A DNA stretch of 64,000 bases from Crocinitomicaceae bacterium TMED114 (lineage in GTDB: Bacteria > Bacteroidota > Bacteroidia > Flavobacteriales_D > Sanyastnellaceae): assembly GCA_002172485.2 (NCBI GenBank), contig NHFP02000005.1, positions 122,983 to 186,982 of the forward strand, read 5' to 3'. Below, piece after piece: positions 17,542 through 28,200 of this stretch. The stretch's first letter is position 1. Every line of letters starts with the position of its first letter. The notes beneath the pieces are model-generated. The model was not told the DNA's origin, did not search any database, and worked only from the letters and a program-made list of their open reading frames with translations. The translations under genes and the position numbers were made by a program.

Positions 17542-18413
17542 TGCGGTTGAGTCAAGCGGCCTTGGTGGCCTTGTTGACCCTTTCCTTGACGGCCTCGGCG
17601 CAGGACGACCTGATGGACTTCTTTGACGCGCCGACGGGACCGGAGGTGGTCACGTCCACCTTCAAGGCGGGGCGCATCATCAACGTGCAGAGTCCGCAAA
17701 CGTCGGGCCGAGGCGAGGTGAACTTCATCATCGCCCACCGCTTCGGCCGCATCAGCGACGGGGCGTATGCCTTGTGGGGCCTCGACAACGCCCAGATGCG
17801 GATGGGCCTCGATTTCGGGGTGACCGACCAACTGCAGGTCGGCATCGCCCGGTCTTCCTTTGGCAAGACCTTGGAAGCCAATGCCAAGTGGCGTTTCCTC
17901 GAGCAGAAGAAGGGGGGAGGTTCCCCGATCAGCCTGACGGGGTATTCGGTGTGGATGCGGGACGGCCTGCGCTTCCCCGAGGACGGCATCGAACGGCGCG
18001 GTGTGCACCGGCTGAGCTATGTCCACCAGATCGTCATCGCCCGGAAGTTTTCGCCAGAATTCTCCCTCGCGGTCATTCCCTCCCTCGTCCACCGCAACCT
18101 GGTGGACCAGCCGGCGCGGCCCAACGATGCGGCCACCGTGGGCTTCGGCTTCCGCTACAAGCTCAACCAGCGGCTGTCCGTCAACGGGGAGTACCACGTG
18201 CTCTTGCCGCGCCCGATCCAGGATGGGCTCCACAATTCGCTCAGCCTCGGCCTCGACATCGAGACGGGCGGGCACGTGTTCCAGCTGCACATCACCAACA
18301 GCCGCGGCATGTTCGAGCGGTCTTTCCTGACGGAGACTTATGACCGTTGGCAGGACGGCGAGCTGTACTTCGGGTTCAACATCAACCGCGTCTTCCAGGT
18401 CGGGAAGCGGTGA
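17541..18413 (+). CDS. DUF5777-like outer-membrane beta-barrel protein
   Basis: This 290-residue protein has a signal peptide (MRLSQAALVALLTLSLTASAQ) and alternating amphipathic strands ending in an aromatic-rich C-terminus (ELYFGFNINRVFQVGKR). FKAGRIINVQSPQTSGRGEV, FIIAHRFGRISDG, MRMGLDFGVTDQLQVGI and GGHVFQLHITNSRG are features I associate with the DUF5777 family, usually encoded beside YceI and a cytochrome in Bacteroidota. ATGs at 17538 and 17541 are both possible. The stop codon directly abuts the convergent stop of the next gene (TGATCA at 18411-18416). The function is unknown. Confidence 0.82.
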   Translation: MRLSQAALVALLTLSLTASAQDDLMDFFDAPTGPEVVTSTFKAGRIINVQSPQTSGRGEVNFIIAHRFGRISDGAYALWGLDNAQMRMGLDFGVTDQLQVGIARSSFGKTLEANAKWRFLEQKKGGGSPISLTGYSVWMRDGLRFPEDGIERRGVHRLSYVHQIVIARKFSPEFSLAVIPSLVHRNLVDQPARPNDAATVGFGFRYKLNQRLSVNGEYHVLLPRPIQDGLHNSLSLGLDIETGGHVFQLHITNSRGMFERSFLTETYDRWQDGELYFGFNINRVFQVGKR

Positions 18414-19880
18414 TCACTGCCCTTTTTTCAGCTGCACGGGCTTGCGGCCCGGCCGGCGGCCGCGCTTCTTGAGGTCGGCCACCACGATGTAGTGGTCGCT
18501 CGCCTCGAGGTCGTCGCCGGCCTCCAAACCATATTGGTCGCGGCGCTCCGGGGCCATCGAAGATGTTTCGATGGAAAATTCGCGCAGCACCTCCACGACG
18601 CCGTCCTGGATGAGGATGTAGTCGAGCTTGCCGGCGCTCCATTCGCTGTTGTCGTTGCGCCAGGTGTAGTCCATTGCGCGGTCCGTCTGCAGGCAGGTCA
18701 GCTCCCGGAGCAGGGTGCCGTCCCAATCTGGTGCGAAGTCGGGCCCGTGGTCGCCGTTGTCGTGGATGTCGCCGGTGAGCAGGGTCTGCATGGCCCAGCC
18801 CGGACCGACCATGTTGAGGTCGCCGCCGTACACCACGGGGGTGTTGGCAGGGAGATCAAGTTGGCCGCCCTCGGACATGGCGTCCCGCAGGAAGGCCATG
18901 TATTCGTCGGCCTCCGTGCGGCGTTGGGCAGCGCCATTGCAGCATTTGAGGTGGCTGGCGGTGACCATCAGGTCGCCCTCCCAGGGGGCGTCGATGACGA
19001 CGGGGAATTGCCGGTAGATGTTGGGGTATTCGGCGGTGATGGGCCAACGGCTGCAGACCATGAGGTCCCAATCGTCCTTGGCCACGTGCCACGCTCCGCC
19101 TTGGATGGGCATCCATTCCTCGAGCAAGGCCTGCACCTGCGCTTCCGAGAAGTCCTCGACCTCGCTCATGCCAATCACGTCGGGCTGGACGGCGCCGAGG
19201 ATGCGGCCCATCGCAGCCGTGGCACCGGCCTCGTCGAGGCGGCGGTTCATGTTCCAGAACGCGACGCGAACCTCGGTGTCTTCGGCGCGCTCGAGCGGGG
19301 TGGCCATGGGCAGGGTAGGCGTGTTGTCGAGGGCCATTTCGCCGCTGACCTGCTGACCGGATCCGCACCGGACCGTCCACCGCACGGTGCCGCTCACCGG
19401 CACGCCGTTGTAGGCCCGGCCCAGCGCCACCTCGTGTTCCGGCCCGCCGTAGGTGGGGGCCATGCGGACGCGGTGGTCGTTGAGGGTGTGCTGGGACGTG
19501 GTCCCGCCCGAACCGCTCTGGCTGACGTAGCGGTCTTGCAGGTGCACCACGATGTCGGCGCCTTGGAAGCCGCCCACGATCTGGCCGGTGGACGCGTTGC
19601 CGTCCACATCCACCCCGAGGCGGGTGGCGTGGGGTTCCCACGATTCGTCGAGGGCGATGAGCCGGTCGTAGATGAGGTGGAAGTAGAGGTTCTCGGCATC
19701 GCTCGCGAAGCTGGCGGCGACCAGCGGACCGGCCGTGTCGGCGGCGGCGATGTCGGCGGCTGGATTCCAGTCGCTGAAATCGTGGTCGATGGCGATGCCG
19801 GTCTGGGCCGTGGCGGCGAGACAGGGCAGGAGAAGCGCGGCCAGGGCGGCGAAGGGGACAAGAAGGTGTCGGTTGGACAT
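18414..19880 (-). CDS. Secreted endonuclease/exonuclease/phosphatase family protein
   Basis: This is a 488-residue secreted protein (signal MSNRHLLVPFAALAALLLPC, then an alanine-rich cleavage region). Residues 25-220 resemble an immunoglobulin-like or carbohydrate-binding fold (IAIDHDFSDWNPAADIAA) of the kind seen in secreted hydrolases. The second half has EEP motifs: VAFWNMNRRLD, GMSEVEDF (metal-binding Glu), VTASHLKCC, YGGDLNM (Asp and Asn), LDYILI and ASDHYIVVADL (catalytic Asp-His). It should cleave phosphodiester bonds, of nucleic acid or phospholipid, outside the cytoplasm. The C-terminus is basic (KKRGRRPGRKPVQLKKGQ), which may favour binding to DNA or anionic surfaces. No T9SS domain is seen. 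Confidence 0.88.
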   Translation of the reverse strand: MSNRHLLVPFAALAALLLPCLAATAQTGIAIDHDFSDWNPAADIAAADTAGPLVAASFASDAENLYFHLIYDRLIALDESWEPHATRLGVDVDGNASTGQIVGGFQGADIVVHLQDRYVSQSGSGGTTSQHTLNDHRVRMAPTYGGPEHEVALGRAYNGVPVSGTVRWTVRCGSGQQVSGEMALDNTPTLPMATPLERAEDTEVRVAFWNMNRRLDEAGATAAMGRILGAVQPDVIGMSEVEDFSEAQVQALLEEWMPIQGGAWHVAKDDWDLMVCSRWPITAEYPNIYRQFPVVIDAPWEGDLMVTASHLKCCNGAAQRRTEADEYMAFLRDAMSEGGQLDLPANTPVVYGGDLNMVGPGWAMQTLLTGDIHDNGDHGPDFAPDWDGTLLRELTCLQTDRAMDYTWRNDNSEWSAGKLDYILIQDGVVEVLREFSIETSSMAPERRDQYGLEAGDDLEASDHYIVVADLKKRGRRPGRKPVQLKKGQ

Positions 19881-19904
19881 GATGCGGTGAGTCGGACCAC
19901 AAAG

Positions 19905-20315
19905 ATGGACCTTTGTCGCATGCAATTGCTCGGTACCAAAGTTTGCAAGAAACACGACCTCGGCGTCCACAACAACCTCTTCGGCGGCACCATGCTCGGC
20001 TGGATCGACGAAGTGGCGGTGGCGTTCGTCAACGAACTCTGCTACAGCCCCAACATGGTGACCCTCAAAGTGGAGGAGGTGCTGTTCAAATCGCCCGTCA
20101 AGGAGAACAACCTCATCAAGCTCTACGGCGAGATCACGCGCATCGGCAACAAGTCCATCACCGTGGCGGTTGAGGCGCGAAAGTTCAACGTCTACAGCCA
20201 CGAAGAGGCGGTGGTGACCACGACGCGCCTCGTCTTTGTCCGCATCGACGAGGACGGCAACAGCCTCGCCATTGCCCAGCACGTCAAGGACAAGCACCCC
20301 GACAAGGTCGCCTGA
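19905..20315 (+). CDS. Acyl-CoA thioesterase, hotdog fold (YciA-like)
   Basis: This 136-residue single-hotdog protein contains NNLFGGTMLGWIDEVAVAFV (residues 23-42), where the Asp after WI is the typical catalytic acid, plus VTLKVEEVLFKSPVKENNLI and TTTRLVFVRIDEDG. It would hydrolyse acyl-CoA thioesters in the cytosol. It starts 24 nt from the divergent start of the endonuclease gene, so the promoters of both must overlap. An alternative ATG at 19920 would remove five residues. It converges with the acyltransferase gene, with 4 nt between the stops. Confidence 0.9.
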   Translation: MDLCRMQLLGTKVCKKHDLGVHNNLFGGTMLGWIDEVAVAFVNELCYSPNMVTLKVEEVLFKSPVKENNLIKLYGEITRIGNKSITVAVEARKFNVYSHEEAVVTTTRLVFVRIDEDGNSLAIAQHVKDKHPDKVA

Positions 20316-20319
20316 GTCT

Positions 20320-21126
20320 TCAGGCTTGCTGGGCGTCCCAGTTGGCGCGCATCTCCAAGCACGCTTGGGTGGTCCAGATGTGGAGGCGCTCGCGCAATTC
20401 CACCATGTCGTCGCCGTATTGGACCTTGCCGAAACGCAGCGCCACGTCCACGTAGCGGCGGCGGAAGACGCGGAAGGCGTGCGGCACAAACAGGTCGCTG
20501 CCTTCCCATGCCACTTCGGGGTTGCGGTACTCCATGGCGATGGGGCAGATGGGGAAGTTGCCCTCGGCGCACATCTTGAACATGCCCATTTTGTAGTCGA
20601 GCAGGTCCGGCCCGCGGTAGGTGGTGCCCTCTGGGAAAATGATGACGCTCAGCGCGTCTTCAATCCGCTTGCGCACTTCCACACGGGTGGCCTTTCGGCT
20701 TTCCGGACTCGACCGGTCGACCCAAATGGTGCGGATGGCGTTGCCGCCCCAGCCGACGATGGGCCAGCGCTTGACTTCCGCTTTGGCCACAAAGACCAGC
20801 GGGTGGGGGGACGGCACCATCACTGCGTCGATGTAGCTGCGGTGGTTGGCGATGAGGATGCAGGCGTGGTCCGGCAATTCCCCCTCGACGGTCACCCGGA
20901 TGCCGGCCGCGCGGTGGATGGTGCGGCAAAACCACGTGTAGGGCTTGTACAATCGCCGGTGGTCCGCACCGCTGAGCTTTCGGGCCAATGCACTGGCCGT
21001 GGCCGTCAGGGCCAATCCGATGAAGGCGAAAAAGCGCCGCAGGCTCCGGCCGTTTCGCGCGAGCCAATTCCCATCGTCAAACGGCTCGGGCAACTCGGTC
21101 AGGAAATTGAAGGATCGGTGGGCCAT
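20320..21126 (-). CDS. 1-acyl-sn-glycerol-3-phosphate acyltransferase (PlsC-like)
   Basis: This is a 268-residue lysophospholipid acyltransferase. Motif I is NHRSYID (HX4D), motif III is FPEGTTYRG, and PICPIAMEYRN fits motif IV. A hydrophobic helix (RRFFAFIGLALTATASALA) near the N-terminus should anchor it in the inner membrane. It would add the second acyl chain in phosphatidic acid synthesis. I chose the start at 21126; an ATG at 21162 would overlap head to head with the nitroreductase ATG. The predicted pI is basic, as usual for the family. Confidence 0.9.
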   Translation of the reverse strand: MAHRSFNFLTELPEPFDDGNWLARNGRSLRRFFAFIGLALTATASALARKLSGADHRRLYKPYTWFCRTIHRAAGIRVTVEGELPDHACILIANHRSYIDAVMVPSPHPLVFVAKAEVKRWPIVGWGGNAIRTIWVDRSSPESRKATRVEVRKRIEDALSVIIFPEGTTYRGPDLLDYKMGMFKMCAEGNFPICPIAMEYRNPEVAWEGSDLFVPHAFRVFRRRYVDVALRFGKVQYGDDMVELRERLHIWTTQACLEMRANWDAQQA

Positions 21127-21160
21127 CAGAACAAGGGCGAAGCGCGAATGTATTCCAACC

Positions 21161-21802
21161 ATGACGGACACGACCCCGACTTCCGGTGCGGCTTTCGAAT
21201 CCCTGGCCAACGCGCGCCGCAGCGTGCGCCGCTTCTCCTCGGCTTCCGTTCCCGAGGAGGTGATGCAGTCCGCTTTGCGCTCTGCCCACCTGGCGCCAAG
21301 TTCCAACAACCTGCAGCCGTGGGAATTTCACTGGGTCCGTTCCGGCTCCGCCCATCGCGAGGCCGCCGTGACGGCCTGCCTGTCCCAACCGGCCGCCGCG
21401 ACTTCTGCTGAGCTTGTCTTCTTCGTGGGCCGCCCCGACTTGCTCGAGGCCCGATGCGCCGCCATGGTCGTCCACTTCGAGGCGGTTGGCAACGACGGCA
21501 CCGCCAGCTATTACCGCGACAAGGTGGCCGCCAACATCGCCGGCATGTCCGCCGAGGACCGCACCGCGTGGGTCGACAAGAGCGTGGCCCTGGCCGCCGC
21601 TCAGTTCATGCTGGCCACCAAGGCGGCCGGCTTCGACAGCTGCCCCATGGAGGGCCTCGACCCCGACAAGGTCCGCGCCCTCTTCGGCCTCCCCGCGGAA
21701 GCCACGGTCACGATGGCCGCCTCGGTGGGCGAAGGCACGCCGGAAGGCCTCTACGGCCCGCGCCTCCGCTTCCCGCTCGCCGACCACCTCCGCGAGCACT
21801 GA
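21161..21802 (+). CDS. Nitroreductase family protein
   Basis: This 213-residue FMN-dependent nitroreductase-like protein has the N-terminal motif NARRSVRRF (flavin phosphate contact) and PEEVMQSALRSAHLAPSSNNLQPWEF, then QFMLATKAAGFDSCPMEG and the C-terminal FGLPAEATVTMAASVGEGTPEG. It would reduce nitro compounds or quinones with NAD(P)H. It diverges from the PlsC-like gene, and the region after its stop contains a gene remnant on the other strand. Confidence 0.92.
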   Translation: MTDTTPTSGAAFESLANARRSVRRFSSASVPEEVMQSALRSAHLAPSSNNLQPWEFHWVRSGSAHREAAVTACLSQPAAATSAELVFFVGRPDLLEARCAAMVVHFEAVGNDGTASYYRDKVAANIAGMSAEDRTAWVDKSVALAAAQFMLATKAAGFDSCPMEGLDPDKVRALFGLPAEATVTMAASVGEGTPEGLYGPRLRFPLADHLREH

Positions 21803-21804
21803 CC

Positions 21805-21900
21805 TCAGTCCTTCAAGCAACGGACGGAGCGCCCCATGTATCGATAGAAGGCATCTCTGGCGATTTGATCGTGATTGCCTCGAAGTCCTCGGTACCAAGC
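21805..21900 (-). pseudogene. Remnant of a FISUMP-type (Fib_succ_major) domain gene
   Basis: The minus-strand reading is AWYRGLRGNHDQIARDAFYR followed by YMGRSVRCLKD and a stop at 21805-21807. The pattern W-Y-R-x-L...G-x-S-V-R-C-[LIV]-[KR]-D-stop is the C-terminal signature of the Fibrobacter succinogenes major paralogous domain, found in Bacteroidota surface lipoproteins. An in-frame TAA sits directly before the tryptophan region (21901-21903) and no family sequence is recognisable upstream. It is therefore a 32-codon 3' fragment of a lost gene. The match is by eye. Confidence 0.6.
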
Positions 21901-21903
21901 TTA

Positions 21904-22272
21904 TGGAGGCCGTAGGCTGACCGGCAGCATGTGATGGATTTCGGGCGTTGGTCCGGCACCCGCGCGGTGTGGTCGTGCTACCGCAGGCGGTAGATGCGGT
22001 GGAGGGCGTAGGAGTGGGGGGCGATGTTTTCTGAATGTGAATGACGTGAACTTGATGTTAAAGGCGATGGGGGCGTGTAATCTCCTTTGAACCGCGGCTT
22101 CTCGGGTTTTTCGAATGGATGAATGGGGTTATCGTCCATTATCAATGCACCGGGTAAACGTGGCTTTACAATGGCGTGCATCAAGGTTAAACCCGAGGTC
22201 CAACATTCATCATCGAATGGGCCAACGCTTCGGGCGAAGACGACGGGAACTTCAACGCTCCAAACCAAACCC
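21904..22272. other. Intergenic region with no recognised gene
   Basis: Apart from the remnant on its left and a short inverted repeat (CTACCGC/GCGGTAG, 21978-21993), I see nothing coding here. It must hold the promoter of the large secreted protein at 22273; a TAATCT box near 22070 with TTGATG 20 nt upstream is one weak candidate. No terminator with a T-tract is visible. Confidence 0.5.
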
Positions 22273-25200
22273 ATGCGACTTTTTATTTCTTCTTTTGCGC
22301 GCTTGGTGACCATGCTGGTTTCCATTTCGATGGTACTGCAGGAGACCCACGCGCAGGTCTCAGATGTGAATTGTGGACTGTTCTTCTCGGAATACGCCGA
22401 GGGGTCTTCCAACAACAAGTACCTCGAGATTTACAACCCGACTGATGCGGCCATCGACCTGACCGGGTATGCCTTCCCGAATGTGGGCAATGCACCGAAT
22501 GTGCCGGGTGAATACGAGTTCTGGAACGAATTCGACGCTGGCGCCACGATTGGCGCGGGCGAGACATACATGATTGTCCACCCTTCGGCTGAGGCCGGCT
22601 TGTTGGCTGTGGCGGACATAACCTTCTCCTTCCTCTCCAATGGCGACGATGGGTTCATCCTCGTCGAAGGAACGGAAGCGGATTTCACCCTGGTGGACGC
22701 CATCGGAAACTGGGACGGCGACCCCGGGTCTGGTTGGGACGTGGCAGGTGTCAGCAATGCCACCAAGGACCACACGCTGCGCCGCAAGTCCGACGTGACC
22801 CAAGGCAACGGAGGCGACTGGTATGCCTCTGCCGGAACCAATGCGGATGACAGCGAGTGGATTGTCCTGGAGAACAATTACAGTATCAACAACGCTTACG
22901 AAGGATTGGACAGCCATGACTTTACGGGCACCTGCGGCGCGCCCGAGCCCGGAGAGGCGCTCACCATGCGCATCTTCCACAACAACGACGGCGAGAGCGA
23001 GTTGCTCGGCGTGGACCGCTTCGGTGCCCTGCTCAACGACATGCGGGCCGAGTCCGACTCAGCGGGCATCCCTCATGTGATGGTCAGCTCCGGCGACAAC
23101 GTCAAGCCCAGCCTCGCGTTCAACGTCTTCCTCGAAGGCGGCCCGTCCTATGACGTCATCGCCCTCGACCACCTCGACTACAACGGCATCTGCATTGGCA
23201 ACCACGACTTCGACGCCGGCACGGAAGTGCTCGCCGATTTGATCGAGGCCTTCCCGAACAACCCGACGCCTTTCTTGAGCGCCAACTTGGATTTCACCAA
23301 CGAGCCCAGCCTCGACGTTTTGGTGCAGCAGGGCCGCATTGCGCGCTCCATCACCTTGGATGTGGACGGCCAGCAGGTCGGCCTCATCGGCCTCACGACC
23401 CGCGACCTCGCGGGCGTCACCGCCCCGGGTAACACCATCATCGGACAAGACCTCGCTGGCATCCTGCAGGCTGAGGTGGACAGCCTCGAAGGCTTGGGAA
23501 TCAACAAGATCATCCTCGTCAGCCACCTGCAGGGCTTGGTGGCCGATGACCTCGATGGCGGCGGTGACTTCGCCATTGCCGCGCAAACCCGCGGCATCGA
23601 CGTTTGGGTGGCCGGCGGCGGCAACCAGATGTTGACCAACGACCCCGACTACGACGACATCTACCTCCAATACCCCAGCGCAGAGGAGACGACCTATCCG
23701 CTGGTGGCCCAGAACGTCGACGGTGAGCCGGTCTACATGGTGACCACCGTGGGCAACTACGACTACCTCGGCGCCTTGCAGGTCACCTTCGACGAAAACG
23801 GTGTGGTCGTGGACACGCACAGCGACGAGTATTCGGACACCTACCGCGCTTCCGACTACCCGGAAAGCGATGCCTACCTTTACGACAACGTGGTCGCGCC
23901 CATCGAAGCGATTTACGCCGACGCCGACACCATCGGATACAGCGAGATCGCGTGGGACCTCCGCAAGACGACCATCCGCGCCCGCGAGTCCGGATTCGGA
24001 AACATGGTGGCCGATGCCTTCCTCGCTGCGGGCCGCCGCTTTGCGGAAGTGGATGCCAGCGTGGATTCACCGCAGATGGCCATCACCAACGGTGGCGGTC
24101 TCCGCACGGACGTCCTGTATGACGCCGGGGACATCACCGACCTGCAGGTTCAGAACATCTTGCCTTTCGACAACACCATTGCCGTGGTGGAGGACGTTTC
24201 GACCGATCGCTTGAAGCTCATCCTGGAAAATGCGTACTCCATGACCAGCTTCCAGAACGGGGCTGTCTACTCCGACGACGGTCGCTTCGGCCACATCGCG
24301 GGCTTGACGGTGGTCTACGACCTCTTCGGAACGTCTTACGAGCACAACGCCCAAGGCCAGACCCTGGTGGAAGGCGAACGCGTGGTCAGTGCCATCCTCG
24401 ATGATGGTACGGTGCTCATCGAGAACGGCACCCCTGTGGCCGGCCTCACAGTGGACATCGCCACCAACAACTTCCTCGCCGAGGGCGGTCCGGCCTTCTC
24501 GGGCGGGGACTACTACCCGTTTGACCAGTCGGTCCCGGCCAACTTGACGACGGAGCTCTACGCCGAGAGCGTCATCGAATTCATCGTGGACACGCTGGGC
24601 GGCCTGGTGGCTGCCGCGGATTACCCGGAGAATCCGGGGAATGATGCCGGTCGAATTCAAGTGCTCCTTCCTTCCTGTGACAATCCCGACGGCTGCATCT
24701 ACGGCTGTGACGATGCGACGGCGTGCAACTACGATGCGGCCGTCACTTCCAATGACGGTTCCTGTGTCTTCCCTGAGGAGGGCTTGGACTGCGATGGCAA
24801 CTGCGCCTCGGATACCGATGAGGACGGCATTTGTGACCAGGATGAAGTTGGAGGGTGCATCGACCAGAGCGCGTGCAACTTCGATCCCAATGCGACGGAC
24901 AACAACGGTACCTGCGAGTACCCAGAACCCGGTTCAGACTGCGGTACTGGCACGTGCGACCTGTTCATCTCCGAGTACGGTGTGCAAGCCGGAACGAACA
25001 ACCGCTACGTGGAGATCTACAACCCGACCAGCTACACCGTCAACCTCGACAACTACGCTTGGCCGAACGTCTCCAACAGCAACCCGTTCCCGGGAAGCTA
25101 CGAGTACTGGAACACCTTCAACGAAGGCGCCATGCTCGCACCGGGTGAGGTCTACGTGGTCGCCCACCCCGAGGCCGATGCCGCCATCCTGGCCGAGGCC

Positions 25201-28200
25201 GACCAGACCTTTCAGTACATCGCAGACGGCAACGTCGGCTTCGCCATTGTGAAGGGCCAGCCGGACAGCTTTGAGATCGTCGACTTCTTCGCCAACTGGG
25301 AGGGAGACAACGATGCGCTCGGATTCTGGAACGTGTGCGGCGACGCGCAGACTGACAACGTGGTCTTGGTGCGCTTGCCGGAGTTCCAGGGCAATCCACT
25401 CCCGAGCGGCATGGACAACAGCTCCGAGGACGGTGTGACCGAGTTCGTCGGTGGCAGCTTCGGAACCTGCAACACCGACTGCGAGTGGGAGGTGCGCAGC
25501 GCCGACGACTACAGCGGCCTTGGTGCCCACACCCACAACAGTGGATGCGCTCAGGTCGAGCCCACCACCTGCGACCTGTTCATCTCCGAGTACGGTGTGG
25601 TCGCTGGAACGGACAACCGCTACGTGGAGATCTACAACCCGACGGGTGCCCCAGTGCTCCTCGACGATTACGCTTGGCCCAATGTCTCCAACAGCAACCC
25701 ATTCCCCGGCGCTTACGAGTACTGGAACGGCTTCAACGCCGGCCATGTCCTGCAGCCTGGCGATGTCTACGTGCTGGCCCACCCTGACGCCGACGCCGCC
25801 ATTTTGGCTGAGGCCGACCAGACCTTCCCGTACATGCCAGACGGCAACGCCGGGTTTGCACTCGTTCGCGGAACGGAGGCCGACTTCGAGATCATCGACT
25901 TCTTCGCCAACTACGAGGGAGACAACGATGAGATCGGATACTGGAGCGTGTGCGACGGATCCACCACCGACAATGTGGTCCTCGTGCGCCGCCCGCAATA
26001 CCAGGGCAATCCGAACCCATCGGGTGAGGACCTGAGCAGCGAAGACGGCATCACCGAGTTCTTCGGTGGCAGCCTGGGCAGCAGCGCCAACGACTGCGAG
26101 TGGTTCGTGCGCAGCACGACCGACTTCAGTGACCTCGGCATGCACACCTACAGCGGTGCTTGCGCCCAGCCTGAGATTCCCGCATGCGACCTGTTCATCT
26201 CCGAGTACGGTGTGGGCAGTGGCAGCAACCGCTGGGTGGAGATTTACAATCCGACCGGGTACGATGTGTCCCTCGACGGCTACGCTTGGCCGAATGTGTC
26301 CAACAGCAATCCGTTCCCCGGCAGCTACGAGTACTGGAACGGCTTCAACGATGGCCACGTGTTGGCCGCGGGCGATGTGTACATCCTCGCGCATCCGGAT
26401 GCCGATGCCGCCATCTTGGCCGAGGCCGACCAGACCTTCCCTTACATGCCGGACGGCAACGCCGGATTTGCCTTGGTCAAAGGCACCGAGGCCGACTTCG
26501 AGATCATCGACTTCTTCGCCAACTACGAAGGCGACAACGACGAGGTGGGCTTCTGGACGGTTTGCGGTGACGAGACGGTGACCACCGACAATGTGACCTT
26601 GGTCCGCAAGTCCTTCTATCAAGGCAATCCGAACCCATCCGGTGAGGACCGCAGCAGTGAAGACGGGGTGACCGAGTTCACCATGGGCAGCCTCGCTGCC
26701 GGCGTGTGCGAGTGGGATATTTACCCTGCAGACGACTTCACGCACATTGGCATGCACACCTACGAAGGGGCTTGCGCCTTGGCCGAGCCTGTGCCGGGTT
26801 GCAAGGATGAGATGGCGACCAACTTCGATGCCGATGCCAATGTGGAGGACAACAGCCTCTGCACCTATGCCCCCTGCGACCTGTTCATCTCCGAATACGG
26901 TGTGGGCAGTGGCAGCAACCGCTGGGTGGAAATCTACAATCCCACCGGCGACGATGTGCTCCTCGACGGCTATGCCTGGCCCAATGTCTCCAACAGCAAT
27001 CCGTTCCCGGGCAGCTATGAGTACTGGAACGGCTTCAACGATGGCCACGTGTTGGCCGCGGGCGATGTGTACATCCTCGCGCACCCGGACGCCGATGCGG
27101 CCATCTTGGCCGAGGCCGACCAGACCTTCCCGTACATGCCGGATGGCAACGCTGGCTTCGCCCTCGTGAAGGGCGAGCCCGACAGCTTCGAGATCATCGA
27201 CTTTTTCGCCAACTACGAAGGCGACAACGACGAGGTGGGCTTCTGGACGGTTTGCGGTGACGAGACGGTGACCACTGACAATGTGACCCTGGTCCGCATG
27301 TCCGCTTTCCAAGGCAATCCGAACCCATCCGGTGAGGACCGCAGCAGTGAAGATGGGGTGACCGAGTTCACCCTGGGCAGCCTCGCTGCCGGCGTGTGCG
27401 AGTGGGACATCTACGCCGCGGATGACTTCAGTCACATCGGCATGCACACCTACGATGGCCAATGCGCCACGGGCGGTTGCACCGACATGGAGGCCGAGAA
27501 CTACGACCCGAGCGCTGGATACGACGACGGCTCCTGCTTCGACAGCAATGTGGCCGATGAGGTGGCCGCCAGCTTCGCTACGGGTGTCTTCGACGAGGGC
27601 GCTGCCGAGATCGTGGACTACCACGCCGGAACGCAGCGTTTGTTCTTCGTCAACGCCAACGACGGTCAGGTCGGTGCCTTGAGCATGGCCAACCCCGACA
27701 CCCTCGAGTTCTTGTTCTACATCGCCCTCGACAGCGGCAAGCCCAACAGCGTGGCTGTGGTGGGTGACGCTGTGGCCGTGGCCGTGGAGAACGATGTGAC
27801 GGGCGTGGCCGGTGAGGTCCGCTTCTTCGACACCGATGGCAACTTCCTCAACAGCGTGCCGGCCGGATTCCTGCCGGACGCGTTGACGGTGAGTGACGAT
27901 GGCACCTTGCTGGCTGTGGCCAACGAGGGCGAGCCTGACTACAACATTCCCGTTGACCCCGAGGGCAGCGCCACCATCGTGGATTTGTCCAACGGCGTCA
28001 TGAATGCGGTCGCCACCCAGGTGAGCTTCACCAGCATCACGGAGAGCGACCTCGACGAGAGCGTCCGGATCTTTGGACCGCAAACCAACATTGCGCAGGA
28101 TCTCGAGCCGGAGTACGTGGCCTTCAACGGAGACAACAGCCAGCTGTTCGTCTCCTGCCAGGAGAACAACGCCATGGTGGTCATCGATGTGATGTCTGCA

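Noticed and set aside
18492..19880. Plus-strand extension upstream of the thioesterase
   Set aside because: It is the antisense of the endonuclease/phosphatase family gene. Only the part from 19905 has hotdog-fold sequence, so the start was placed there.
22123..22272. Extended N-terminus for the 2599-aa protein
   Set aside because: The upstream 50 codons are not hydrophobic or conserved-looking; the ATG at 22273 gives a proper signal peptide.
21978..22418. 146-codon minus-strand frame near the start of the 2599-aa gene
   Set aside because: It runs through the signal peptide and LTD1 coding region of the plus-strand gene and shows no family features.
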